A stretch of 51,766 nt of DNA from DATCZB01 sp035513215 (lineage in GTDB: Bacteria; Pseudomonadota; Gammaproteobacteria; Steroidobacterales; Rariloculaceae), in assembly GCA_035513215.1 (NCBI GenBank), contig DATKCK010000001.1, forward strand, positions 1 through 51,766, in the 5' to 3' direction. The position numbers and the translations under genes were made by a program. Below the pieces are notes generated by a model. It was not told the DNA's origin, did not search any database, and saw nothing but the letters and a program-made list of their open reading frames with translations. This document shows, piece after piece, positions 41,907 through 49,826 of the stretch; position 1 is the first letter of the stretch, and every line of letters starts with the position of its first letter.

Positions 41907-42757
41907 TCCCGCATCTCCCGAATCTCGTCGACGTACTCCGGATACATCGACTCGGCCCCGCCTGTCGTGGCCTCGTAGGGTATGTCGTGGTTCCTCGAGT
42001 ACTCGATCAGAAACGGATTCTCGCCCGGCAGGAAATGCGGAAAGTAATCGTCCGGCGCGTCGAACTCGATCACGCTCTCGCAGGGATAAGGCCCCATGCG
42101 AGCGGTCTCGCTATAGACGTAGTCGCGATTCCTGAAGAACGGCTCCTCGAGGTAGGCCGGATCGTCGATGTAGACGTGCCAGGTCAGATAGTCGCCATGG
42201 CGCGTAAAATGCTCGGTCAGCGTTGCGTTCCAGCTACGCGCGACGCCGTTTCTGCGCAGCCAACCTTCTTTCAGATGCGTCGTCCTGACGCGTAGTGTCT
42301 GGCCGACCCACTCGCCGGTGGAGAAACCCATCGCCGTATGCTGGGCGTACGGCGGCGGATGCGGACGGCCGTCCATCCAGATTGTGCGAACGGTGTTCCA
42401 TGCGAAGTGCTGCACGTGAATTGCGATGAGCTGCTGAGTATTCTCGTCGACCGTCTCCCAGATGCGAATCTGGGCGAAGCTCGCGGCATAGTCGACGGGG
42501 TGAACGCGGCACTGGTAATGCGGCAGGGAAAGGATGGCGGCGTTCCAGGCGCGCGCGCGCATGAGACCCGCCTCGTTGATCGGCAGACCGCCGTAGTCAC
42601 CGAGCTCCGGTCCGGGCAGACGATCCGGCTGATCTTCGTGATAGAAGCCGCTCCATTGCCCCGCCAGATTAACCTGGGCCGGTGCCGGACCGTGCGCGAG
42701 GATGCCGGCAGCAGCAACCAGACACAGCGCAAGTCGCGCGGGGAACACAAGCCGCAT
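41903..42757 (-). CDS. exported protein of unknown function, MGFSTGEW type
   Basis: 284 residues, signal peptide 1-27 (ends PAPAQ). Blocks: NLAGQWSGFYHEDQPDR, GDYGGLPINEAGLMRARAW, RTIWMDGRPHPPPYA, HTAMGFSTGEWVGQTLRVRT, GWLRRNGVARSW, TEHFTRHGDYL, DPAYLEEPFF and, at the end, MGPYPCE plus a C-terminal extension (MYPEYVDEIREM). It shares the RTI-M/MGxSxGxW/DP/C pattern with the C-terminal half of the fusion protein at 26409-27422. GGGAG precedes its ATG. It is the first gene of the operon and faces a short tandem-repeat array. The function is unknown. Confidence 0.82.
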   Translation of the reverse strand: MRLVFPARLALCLVAAAGILAHGPAPAQVNLAGQWSGFYHEDQPDRLPGPELGDYGGLPINEAGLMRARAWNAAILSLPHYQCRVHPVDYAASFAQIRIWETVDENTQQLIAIHVQHFAWNTVRTIWMDGRPHPPPYAQHTAMGFSTGEWVGQTLRVRTTHLKEGWLRRNGVARSWNATLTEHFTRHGDYLTWHVYIDDPAYLEEPFFRNRDYVYSETARMGPYPCESVIEFDAPDDYFPHFLPGENPFLIEYSRNHDIPYEATTGGAESMYPEYVDEIREMRE

Positions 42758-42780
42758 CTCTCAATTCTCCCTTTCCAAGG

Positions 42781-42837
42781 CAAGCGAAGCGACGCCGTGC
42801 AAGCGAAGCGACGCCGTGCAAGCGAAGCGCCGCCGAG
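42781..42837. repeat. 19-bp tandem repeat array in a divergent promoter region
   Basis: Three head-to-tail copies of CAAGCGAAGCGACGCCGTG: two exact (42781-42799, 42800-42818) and one with two changes (42819-42837). A degenerate fourth follows to about 42863, and a related AGCGCAGCGACGCC occurs near 42890-42904. It lies 24 bases upstream of the operon start, in the 290-base divergent region. Confidence 0.85.
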
Positions 42838-42937
42838 CAGACAAGCGACGCGACGCCGAACCAGGCGAGCTCGGCGACTCGCGCAAAACGAGCGCAGCGA
42901 CGCCAAAAAGTCGCCATCGAATGCTAGCACAGCGCGA

Positions 42938-42967
42938 GTGACAGGGTAGTCCGCTTCCGACTACGAT
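42938..42967 (+). promoter_or_regulatory. candidate promoter of the FAD oxidoreductase gene
   Basis: GTGACA (42938-42943) and TACGAT (42962-42967) are 18 bases apart, giving a start near 42974 and a leader of about 70 bases. AGGA lies about 12 bases before the ATG at 43048. Otherwise this 290-base divergent region holds only the tandem repeats. Confidence 0.4.
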
Positions 42968-43047
42968 GGGACCGCGGCGAAATCTCGAAGAAGACCAAGC
43001 CGCCCGCGTCGACATTCAAGCTCGCATGCAGAATCAGGAAGATCGGA

Positions 43048-44622
43048 ATGAGTGACACCTACGACTTCATTGCTATCGGTTCCGGTCATAACGGACTCGT
43101 AGCCGCCGCCTATCTCGCGGCCGCCGGAAAGCACGTGCTCGTACTGGAACGAAACGAGTGGTTCGGCGGCGGCGTCGTCACGCGCGAGCTGACCGTGCCG
43201 GGTTTTCGCCACGACCAGCACTCGATGGCGCACATTTTCATTCAGGCGAATCCGCTGCTCAAAAACGACGAGCTAGGGCTCAAATCGAAATTCGGACTCG
43301 AGTACGTCTTCCCCGAGCTGCCGATGATGTCGGTGTTCGAGGACGGCGCGACGCTCGGCGTCTACCGCGACCGGGACAGGACCTGCCAGGAAATCGTGAA
43401 GTTCTCCAAAGGCGACGCCGACGCCTATCGCTGGCTCGCCGACAAGGCCACGGGCTACCTGCCGATGATCACGGCGAGCCTTTACACGGCGCCGACGCCG
43501 CTAGGCGCGAGCTTCGCGATGATGGATCAAAGCCGCGAGGGCCGCGAGCTCTGGCGCTACATGCAGCTCAGCACGCACGACCTGGTCAGCGAGATCTTCG
43601 AGAGCGACCGCGTTCGCATGCACTTCGCGCGCGTCGCGGGAGAGAACCTCGTCTCGCCCGACGAGAAGTCGACCGGCATGGGAATATTCGTCTTCGTCGG
43701 TTTTCTCGAAGCCTTCGGCATCGGCGTCCCGGTCGGCGGATCGGGAAAGCTGACGGACGCGCTCATCGCGAGCATCGAGTCCAACGGCGGCGAGATCAGA
43801 GGCAACGCCGATGTCGAGCGCGTGCTCGTCGACAACGGCCGTGCGGCCGGCGTCGCCTTGACGGACGGCGAAGAAATCAGGGCGAAGGAAGGAATCATCG
43901 GCGCGATTCACCCGCACGATCTCGGCAAGATGGTAGAGGGTCTCGCGCCCGAGGTCGTGCGCGACGCCGAAAGCACTCAGATTTCCGAGACCGCGTGCAT
44001 CACGATTCATGCCGCGCTCGAGCGACCACTCGAGTTTCGCGCCGGCGATCACGTCCGCGCAGTCATGATCGAGCTCCTGCCGAACGACTACAACACGATG
44101 CGCCAGTCCTTCGACAGGCTGCGCTACGGTGAGCTTTCGGACTACCCGCTCGTCGGCCTCGGATCCTTGACGATGTTCGATCCCTCACGCGTCCCCGAAG
44201 GCAAAGCCACCATGCACGTCTGGGATTACGTGCCCTACCGGCGCGCGGACGGAAGGAGCTGGGACGAGACCAAGACAGCCTATGCCGAACGCATGCTCGA
44301 GCACATGCGCAAGTTCATCGCCAACGCCGACCAGGGCAACATCATCGCCTACCACTGCGACAGCCCGGCGGACATGGAGCGGACCTCGTCGAGCTTCCGC
44401 CACGGCGACCTGCACGGCATCGCCGCAACGACCTACCAGTACGGCGCCCACCGGCCGACGCCGGACCTCGGCCAAAACGTCGTGCCGGGCTGCGAGCGGC
44501 TCTATCTCGTCGGCCCGTTCCAGCATCCGGGCGGCGGCGTCTTCGGTGCCGGGCGCGCGGCAGCGATCCGGGCCTGCGAGGACATCGGGGTCGACTTCGA
44601 GAAGATCGGTGCGCGGCGATGA
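43048..44622 (+). CDS. phytoene-desaturase-like FAD-dependent oxidoreductase
   Basis: 524 residues. The N-terminal dinucleotide fold is DFIAIGSGHNGLVAAAYLAA (GxGxxG), followed by VLERNEWFGGGVVTRELT, the second FAD-contact stretch. The C-terminal FAD motif is LYLVGPFQHPGGGVFGAGRA. It belongs to the large phytoene dehydrogenase/PYROXD2-like group, flavin enzymes that desaturate or oxidise varied lipids; carotenoid activity should not be assumed since no carotenoid gene lies nearby. No signal peptide is seen. A 68-residue gene overlaps its stop by 4 bases. Confidence 0.88.
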   Translation: MSDTYDFIAIGSGHNGLVAAAYLAAAGKHVLVLERNEWFGGGVVTRELTVPGFRHDQHSMAHIFIQANPLLKNDELGLKSKFGLEYVFPELPMMSVFEDGATLGVYRDRDRTCQEIVKFSKGDADAYRWLADKATGYLPMITASLYTAPTPLGASFAMMDQSREGRELWRYMQLSTHDLVSEIFESDRVRMHFARVAGENLVSPDEKSTGMGIFVFVGFLEAFGIGVPVGGSGKLTDALIASIESNGGEIRGNADVERVLVDNGRAAGVALTDGEEIRAKEGIIGAIHPHDLGKMVEGLAPEVVRDAESTQISETACITIHAALERPLEFRAGDHVRAVMIELLPNDYNTMRQSFDRLRYGELSDYPLVGLGSLTMFDPSRVPEGKATMHVWDYVPYRRADGRSWDETKTAYAERMLEHMRKFIANADQGNIIAYHCDSPADMERTSSSFRHGDLHGIAATTYQYGAHRPTPDLGQNVVPGCERLYLVGPFQHPGGGVFGAGRAAAIRACEDIGVDFEKIGARR

Positions 44623-44825
44623 TGACGCTCTACTCGGCCGACAAGTCCGAGCTGATGCAGGTCAACGCCATCGAGCGTGACGGCTCGGACCTGCTCATTC
44701 GCGGCAAGGTGTTCGGCACGATGCCGATGACGGCGCGGCTTACTCCGGCGCAGGCTCGGCAGGGGCTCAAGCTGCTGCGGTTTCGCCTGGCACTGTTTCT
44801 GATCTCGATGCTGTTTCGACGCTGA
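44619..44825 (+). CDS. small protein coupled to the oxidoreductase
   Basis: 68 residues; its ATG overlaps the oxidoreductase stop in an ATGA arrangement, so it is translationally coupled. The N-terminal part is a predicted beta-rich segment (MQVNAIERDGSDLLIRGKVF), the middle has a T-PAQARQGLKLLRF pattern, and the end is a hydrophobic stretch (LALFLISMLFRR) that could associate with the membrane. I do not recognise a named family. Coupling suggests it serves the oxidoreductase, for instance as a membrane anchor; that is inference. Confidence 0.7.
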   Translation: MMTLYSADKSELMQVNAIERDGSDLLIRGKVFGTMPMTARLTPAQARQGLKLLRFRLALFLISMLFRR

Positions 44826-44829
44826 TTGG

Positions 44830-45645
44830 CTAGATCGCGTCGGCCTTGCGCAGCATGCCTCCGGCGGCGGCAAGCGCTGATTCGGGCGACGATAGTTCCT
44901 TCACCCACTGGGTGCGGGCAAGCCACTGCTCGACGGCCTGAGGCTCGAGGCCGTAGCGCGCGGCAATCGTCGTGATGCGATCCGGGGCGGCCACGAGACG
45001 GTCGGCAGACGCAGCGACGATCGCGACGAGCGACTCGATCGTGTGTCGACGCCGGCGCCAAGCCGTCGCGTTCGCGCAGATGGTCCAGGCGGGCCAGGGG
45101 GCCACGAAGTCGTCGATGCGGCGGAAGTGGCCGGCCGCCACGGCGGGCTCGGTCGTGAAGTGCTCCCAGAGGAAGGCGTCGGCGCGGCCCCGGCCGAAGG
45201 CGTCGATTGCGCCGGCGAGGTCGTTGACGATCTCGTATTCGACCTCGGCCGCGGGCCAGCCCTGCTCGGCGGCCAGCGCAAGACTCATCAGGTGCGATCC
45301 GGAGCCTTCGCGGCTGATCGCGAACCGCGCGCCGCGCAAGTCGGCGATCCGCTCGAAGCGCGAGGCCGGCGGCACGTGCACGCCCCAGATCAGCGGGCTC
45401 GTCGTGTACAGGCTGACCGCGGCGATCGGCAGGTCTCGGGCGAGACCCCGCGCCGCGCCTTCGGTCAGCAGAACGGCGAGATCGAGGCTGCCCGCGGCGA
45501 GATCCGCCAGCATGGCCCCCGTGCCGGCGGCATAGTCGGCCCAGTCGACGGCCTGCCCGCAGCGGCTCGCTTGCGAGGATTCGATCGCGAGATGCCAGGG
45601 CAGATTGAAGTGCTCCGGCACGCCCCCGACCCGAAGCACCCCCAT
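44830..45645 (-). CDS. periplasmic-binding-protein-fold protein without signal peptide
   Basis: 271 residues from ATG 45645. The start LRVGGVPEHFNLPWHLAIE and the pattern DYAAGTGAMLADLAAGSLDLAVLL are typical of substrate-binding proteins of the nitrate/sulfonate/taurine class; the opening phrase resembles cytoplasmic Ca3427-like members. GVHVPPASRFERIADLRGARFAISREG fits the first-domain hinge. No signal peptide precedes this, and no ABC permease or ATPase gene is near, so it may be a cytoplasmic ligand-binding or thiamine-pyrimidine-synthase-like protein. The longer frame to 45768 runs into the desaturase gene and is doubtful. Confidence 0.75.
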   Translation of the reverse strand: MGVLRVGGVPEHFNLPWHLAIESSQASRCGQAVDWADYAAGTGAMLADLAAGSLDLAVLLTEGAARGLARDLPIAAVSLYTTSPLIWGVHVPPASRFERIADLRGARFAISREGSGSHLMSLALAAEQGWPAAEVEYEIVNDLAGAIDAFGRGRADAFLWEHFTTEPAVAAGHFRRIDDFVAPWPAWTICANATAWRRRRHTIESLVAIVAASADRLVAAPDRITTIAARYGLEPQAVEQWLARTQWVKELSSPESALAAAGGMLRKADAI

Positions 45646-45680
45646 GCTACCGGTCGGAAGCGGGGGCTCGAAAGCGCCGA

Positions 45681-46859
45681 TCAGGTAGCGAGCTGGGAGC
45701 GGTAACCGCGAAGCTGGCGGGAGAATTCCCGAAGGGCCGCGATGCCGCTCGCTTCCGCTTCGGCGCACCAGGACTGCAACCGCGCGAGCAGCTCCGCCTG
45801 ATCCTTGCTGCGCTGATTCCAGACGGCCTTCAGGCGCTGCTTGAAGTCGTAGATGGTCTTAAGCGTCTGGTTGTTCGCAAGCGTCGCCGTCAGACTCTCG
45901 CCGCCCGCCTTGACGGCCGGGTTCTCGGAGACGAGTCTGCGCTTGACGAGGCGCCAGTGGCGCCGGCCCCATCCACTATCGGCGATTCTCGCAGCGCGCA
46001 GGACCGGCGCGACGACCTGGTTGCCATAGAGCTTCAAGACGTGAAACCGGTTGGCGACGACCGCCCGCAGCATGTCCATGTCGACGGCGCCGAGATCGTC
46101 GGCGAAGCTCGTTTTCGGCGCCACGCGTCGCACCGACGCAAGCCCGAGCCGCTCCAGAATGCGGATGTAGGCCCAGCCGATATCGAACTCCCACCACTTG
46201 TTCGACAGACGGGCCGAAACGCCGTAGGCATGGTGGTTGTTGTGCAGCTCCTCGCCCCCGACCAGGATTCCCCAGGGGACGATGTTCCTCGACGCATCCT
46301 GCGTCTCGAAATTACGATAGCCCCAGTAATGGCCGATCCCGTTGATGACGCCGGCGGCCCAGAACGGGATCCAGGCCATCTGCACGAGCCAGATCAGCGC
46401 GCCGGCCGCGCCGAAAAGCACCAGATCGGCGATCAGCATGATCCCGATGCCGACGAAGCGATGCTTGCTGTAGACATTGTGCTCGAGCCAGTCGTTCGGC
46501 GTGCCGTGACCGTAGGCTTCGATCGTCTCCCGATTCAGGGCTTCCATGCGATAGAGCCAGGCGCCGGCGAACAGGACCTTGCCGATACCGACCTGCTGCG
46601 GGCTGTGCGGGTCCTCGGCGCCCTCGCATTTGGCGTGGTGCTTGCGATGAATCGCCGCCCATTCCCGGGTGACCATTCCCGTCGTCAACCACAGCCAGAA
46701 GCGGAAGAAATGGCTGATCGACGAATGCAGCGTCAGCGCGCGGTGAGCCTGGTGCCGATGAAGAAAAATCGTGACCGACGCTATCGTCACATGCGTCAGC
46801 CCGAGCGTGACCCAGAAATATCCCCAGAAGGACAAATCAATCAAACCGTCGAAGATCAT
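45681..46859 (-). CDS. membrane fatty acid desaturase (acyl-lipid or acyl-CoA delta-9 type)
   Basis: 392 residues with several hydrophobic spans and the three histidine boxes of membrane di-iron desaturases: HRHQAH at 34-39, HRKHH at 71-75 and HNNHH about residue 215. These bind the di-iron centre that inserts a double bond into an acyl chain, usually at delta-9, in the inner membrane. The C-terminal 130 residues, after the last box, are longer than usual and carry a coiled-coil-like, charged segment (LKAVWNQRSKDQAELLARLQ). The electron donor is not encoded nearby. It is divergent from the ATPase gene. Confidence 0.92.
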   Translation of the reverse strand: MIFDGLIDLSFWGYFWVTLGLTHVTIASVTIFLHRHQAHRALTLHSSISHFFRFWLWLTTGMVTREWAAIHRKHHAKCEGAEDPHSPQQVGIGKVLFAGAWLYRMEALNRETIEAYGHGTPNDWLEHNVYSKHRFVGIGIMLIADLVLFGAAGALIWLVQMAWIPFWAAGVINGIGHYWGYRNFETQDASRNIVPWGILVGGEELHNNHHAYGVSARLSNKWWEFDIGWAYIRILERLGLASVRRVAPKTSFADDLGAVDMDMLRAVVANRFHVLKLYGNQVVAPVLRAARIADSGWGRRHWRLVKRRLVSENPAVKAGGESLTATLANNQTLKTIYDFKQRLKAVWNQRSKDQAELLARLQSWCAEAEASGIAALREFSRQLRGYRSQLAT

Positions 46860-47059
46860 CGCCTCTCGTTACTCCCGAAAGGTAAAAGCCACCATGACGC
46901 AGGGCATTGTACAGGCCGGCCGCCCGATTTGCTGCCCGTAACCTGCCGGATTCCGCGCCGGCCGGCCGTTCTGTGACCGACCTATCGGAAATCAGGCTGC
47001 GATCTCCGTCACACTCAGGCCCGGGCTCTCCGATTCCGTCAAATCCGGGCGTCAACCCT

Positions 47060-48064
47060 ATGTATGCGCAACACTTCGGCTTTTCAAGACCGCTCTTCTC
47101 GGACGGTCTGGCTCAGGACGATGGCGTCTTCCGCACGCAGGCTCTGGAGCAGCTCGTACGGGATCTCACGGTTGCCCTGACTCGGAAGGACTCCGTCGTC
47201 GTCATTTCCGGCATGAGCGGCACGGGCAAGTCGACGATCGCGACCGACGCGCTCAAGAGCATCCATACGCGGCTGGCCTTCTGCTGCGTGAGCCACACGC
47301 CCCTGACGCCGCACGAGCTTCTCGAGCAGCTTCTGACCGATTTCGGATTCGAGCCGTACAAGCGAAGCCGCGTGGAGAGGCTCCAGCTTTGGCGCCAGTT
47401 CCTCTCGGAAATGGCCGCGACGGAGACGCGGGTCTGCCTGCTGATCGAAAACGCCGACGCTCTGTCGGCCGAAGTGCTGCTCGGCCTGAACAGCCTGACC
47501 GCGGCCGACGCCGCATTGTCTCCCGGGGCGAACATCGTCCTGACGACGACTCAGGCCCCGGAGCGGATACTGACGAGCGAGGCGATGCTCGCTTTCAATC
47601 AGCGCGTGCGTTTGCGGCGGCGGATCGACGCGCTGAGCGAAAGCGAGACGCGAGACTATCTGGCGTTCAAATGCCAGGAAGCCGGCGCGGATCCCGACGC
47701 CGTCTTCGGCGACGGCGTCGCCTCGCGGCTTTATGAGCTGTCGGCCGGCGTATTCCGCGTGATCGAGAACCTGCTGGAATCGGCGCTGATTTCCGCGGCC
47801 GCGGCCGGTGACGCGAGCGTGACTGCCGGCCGGCTCACCGACACGGCCGAGCAGCAATTCGGCATCACGCGGCTTCTGCCCGAGCAGGTCGACGACCTGC
47901 TCGTTGAATCGGCGTCGCACGACGGGACAAAATCCGTGCCGCGGTTCGACGAGATACCGACGCTGACCGAGTTCGTCGGCATGCTCAATGAAGACGAGCC
48001 GATCGAGCTTGTGACCGACGAGCGGGCCCCGCCGCGGCAGCTGCTGGCGTCACGGCAGCACTAG
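47060..48064 (+). CDS. ExeA/MshM-like AAA ATPase
   Basis: 334 residues from ATG 47060; the longer frame from 46907 has no conserved content. The N-terminus MYAQHFGFSRPLF is typical of ExeA/GspA-type ATPases. Walker A is GMSGTGKST (51-59) and Walker B is CLLIENAD (about 126-133). The AAA core ends near residue 260 with the sensor and lid region (LYELSAGVFRVIENLLE). In type II secretion and MSHA pilus systems such ATPases help machinery cross peptidoglycan. Here no peptidoglycan-binding domain follows, and no secretion or pilus gene is near. The 200-base gap before it shows no clear promoter. Confidence 0.85.
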   Translation: MYAQHFGFSRPLFSDGLAQDDGVFRTQALEQLVRDLTVALTRKDSVVVISGMSGTGKSTIATDALKSIHTRLAFCCVSHTPLTPHELLEQLLTDFGFEPYKRSRVERLQLWRQFLSEMAATETRVCLLIENADALSAEVLLGLNSLTAADAALSPGANIVLTTTQAPERILTSEAMLAFNQRVRLRRRIDALSESETRDYLAFKCQEAGADPDAVFGDGVASRLYELSAGVFRVIENLLESALISAAAAGDASVTAGRLTDTAEQQFGITRLLPEQVDDLLVESASHDGTKSVPRFDEIPTLTEFVGMLNEDEPIELVTDERAPPRQLLASRQH

Positions 48065-48625
48065 CGGCATCCCGATCAGCCAGGCGTGGCCCCATTGCAG
48101 CATCAGCATATAGACCGATAGCCCGCCGACGACGACGATCACGTCGTTCCATGGACCTGCCGGAGCCGCCGGGTTCTCGCGCGGTGGCCGCCGCTTCAGC
48201 GAAATCCGGTCCGCCACGGCCCAGGCGAGCACCGACCCGAACAGGATCACGTCGACCACGAAGCCGTTGGCGAGCAGGTGCGCGACCGCCCAGAGCTTGA
48301 CCGCGACTAGCATCGGATGCCGTGCCGCCGTCTTCACCGCGCCGGGCAGATAGGTCGCGAGCAACAGCGGAAAGACGGGCAGCATCAGTGTCGAGCTGAC
48401 GACATTGACCCAGCGCGGCAAGACGTACAGGAGCGCCGTCTGATTACGCAAGTCCGCGTAACCGCGAGCGATCATGATGAGCCCGACGAGCGCGATCACC
48501 GCGTATATGCCCTGCCACGGCCGCAAGCCGATGCGCGTGACGACTCGGTCGCGCCATGCCGGCACGACGATCGAGATCGAATGGACGCCGAGAAACAGGA
48601 TGAGGCCGGCCACGAGCTGAGTCAT
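48050..48625 (-). CDS. NnrU family integral membrane protein
   Basis: 191 residues with about six hydrophobic segments. The family pattern includes FLGVHSISIVVPAWRDRVV near the start, LRPWQGIYAVIALVGLIMIA, HPMLVAVKLWAVAHLLANG and the C-terminal WGHAWLIGMPLV. NnrU was named from denitrification gene clusters, and related proteins occur without denitrification genes, as here. A heme role has been suggested from the conserved histidines in helices; that is inference. It overlaps the end of the convergent ATPase gene by 15 bases. AGGGGG lies about 10 bases before the ATG. Confidence 0.88.
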   Translation of the reverse strand: MTQLVAGLILFLGVHSISIVVPAWRDRVVTRIGLRPWQGIYAVIALVGLIMIARGYADLRNQTALLYVLPRWVNVVSSTLMLPVFPLLLATYLPGAVKTAARHPMLVAVKLWAVAHLLANGFVVDVILFGSVLAWAVADRISLKRRPPRENPAAPAGPWNDVIVVVGGLSVYMLMLQWGHAWLIGMPLVLP

Positions 48626-48802
48626 CGCCGAAATACCCCCTGGCGCGACGAGATCATTTCTACAGAATCCTCAATGGAGCTTTCTCGGAGTTCGCTTTGC
48701 CCTTATCATACGCAGCCTGACATGCTTGGGCGCAATACAAGCAACGATAACAGCGCGCCCTTGAGCAAACCGTAAGAGACCCGGCTTAGGGGGAGCGAGC
48801 GA

Positions 48803-49282
48803 GTGGGTGCTATTACCTGGATAGAGAATACGGGGCTCGCGGAAATGGTCCGGATTTCCGCCTACGGGTATCCGGTGATGATCACGCTGCATTCGCTCGG
48901 ACTCGCTATCATGGTCGGGCTCTCGGTGCTGCTGAGCCTGCGCGTGCTCGGCTTCTTCCGCACGATTCCCTACAGCTCGCTGCAGCGCCTGCTGAAGATC
49001 GCCTGGATCGGATTCATCATCAATTTCGCGTCCGGCGGCTCCCTGTTCTCGGCGAATGCGACCGGCTTCATCGTCGACTGGGTCTTTCTCGTCAAGATGG
49101 CGATGGTCTTCCTCGGCGCGATCCTCGTCGGCACGATGCAGGGAATGCTCAGAACGGTCCTGGCAACGGGCAATCCCGAGGGGGCTACCGGCACCGGCAT
49201 CAAAGTTATCGCCGGGCTAACGATCGTCGCCTTTTCGGTTGGCATGGTCTTCGGCCGGCTCGTTCCTTACCTTCCACCCTAA
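48803..49282 (+). CDS. four-helix membrane protein, first of a tandem pair
   Basis: 159 residues, four hydrophobic helices. GTG start at 48803 with AGGGGGAG just upstream. Motifs: YPVMITLHSLGLAIMVG with a histidine in the first helix, LRVLGFFR, the helix IGFIINFASGG and the ending FGRLVPYL. Each has a counterpart in the next gene, so the two arose by duplication. The layout resembles DUF6644-like membrane proteins of unknown function. The helix histidine could bind heme or metal; that is inference. It lies 177 bases from the divergent NnrU gene; that gap has no strong consensus promoter. Confidence 0.78.
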   Translation: MGAITWIENTGLAEMVRISAYGYPVMITLHSLGLAIMVGLSVLLSLRVLGFFRTIPYSSLQRLLKIAWIGFIINFASGGSLFSANATGFIVDWVFLVKMAMVFLGAILVGTMQGMLRTVLATGNPEGATGTGIKVIAGLTIVAFSVGMVFGRLVPYLPP

Positions 49283-49305
49283 CGGCAAACTGAGAGCAGC
49301 GAACA

Positions 49306-49818
49306 GTGGGAGACGATCTTCCTTCCTGGATCATTCCGATTCTCAACTGGATGGAATCGACGTGGGTTAATGACCTTGCGCTCGGCCCGCAGTGGAGCTG
49401 GCCGATCATGGAGACGCTGCATTTCACGGGCATGTGCCTCCTGTTCGGCCCTATCATCGTCATGGACCTGAGGCTGCTCGGATTCGACCGGATTGCCCTG
49501 CCGCAGGCCGCGGTGCACAAGCTGATTCCGCTGACGCTTGCCGGGTTCGTCATCAACCTGATCACGGGCATCATCTTCCTATTCGGCAACCCGTACCGCT
49601 ACGCGATGAACATATCCTTCGCGATCAAGTTCGCGCTGATCATTCTCGCCGGCGTGAACGCGATCTATTTCTGGAAGAAGGCGATACCGGTGCTCGAGCG
49701 AGTCGGCGAGCACGGCGACGCGCCGACGTCGATCAAGATCGTGGGCTTGAGCTCGTTGCTGCTCTGGACCGGCGTGCTTGCGACGGGTCGGCTGATTCCG
49801 TATCTCGGCACGGGCTGA
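49306..49818 (+). CDS. four-helix membrane protein, second of a tandem pair
   Basis: 170 residues, four hydrophobic helices, GTG start. The first helix carries WPIMETLHFTGMCLLFG with the same histidine position as its neighbour, then DLRLLGFDR, AGFVINLITGI, and the terminal TGRLIPYL. It matches the DUF6644 pattern better than the first copy. It lies 23 bases after the first copy, on the same strand, so the pair probably forms one complex in the inner membrane. The function is unknown. Confidence 0.82.
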   Translation: MGDDLPSWIIPILNWMESTWVNDLALGPQWSWPIMETLHFTGMCLLFGPIIVMDLRLLGFDRIALPQAAVHKLIPLTLAGFVINLITGIIFLFGNPYRYAMNISFAIKFALIILAGVNAIYFWKKAIPVLERVGEHGDAPTSIKIVGLSSLLLWTGVLATGRLIPYLGTG

Positions 49819-49826
49819 CCGCGCGC

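Noticed and set aside
42781..42863. CRISPR-like short repeats
   Set aside because: The copies are head to tail without spacers and no cas gene is near, so this is a simple tandem repeat.
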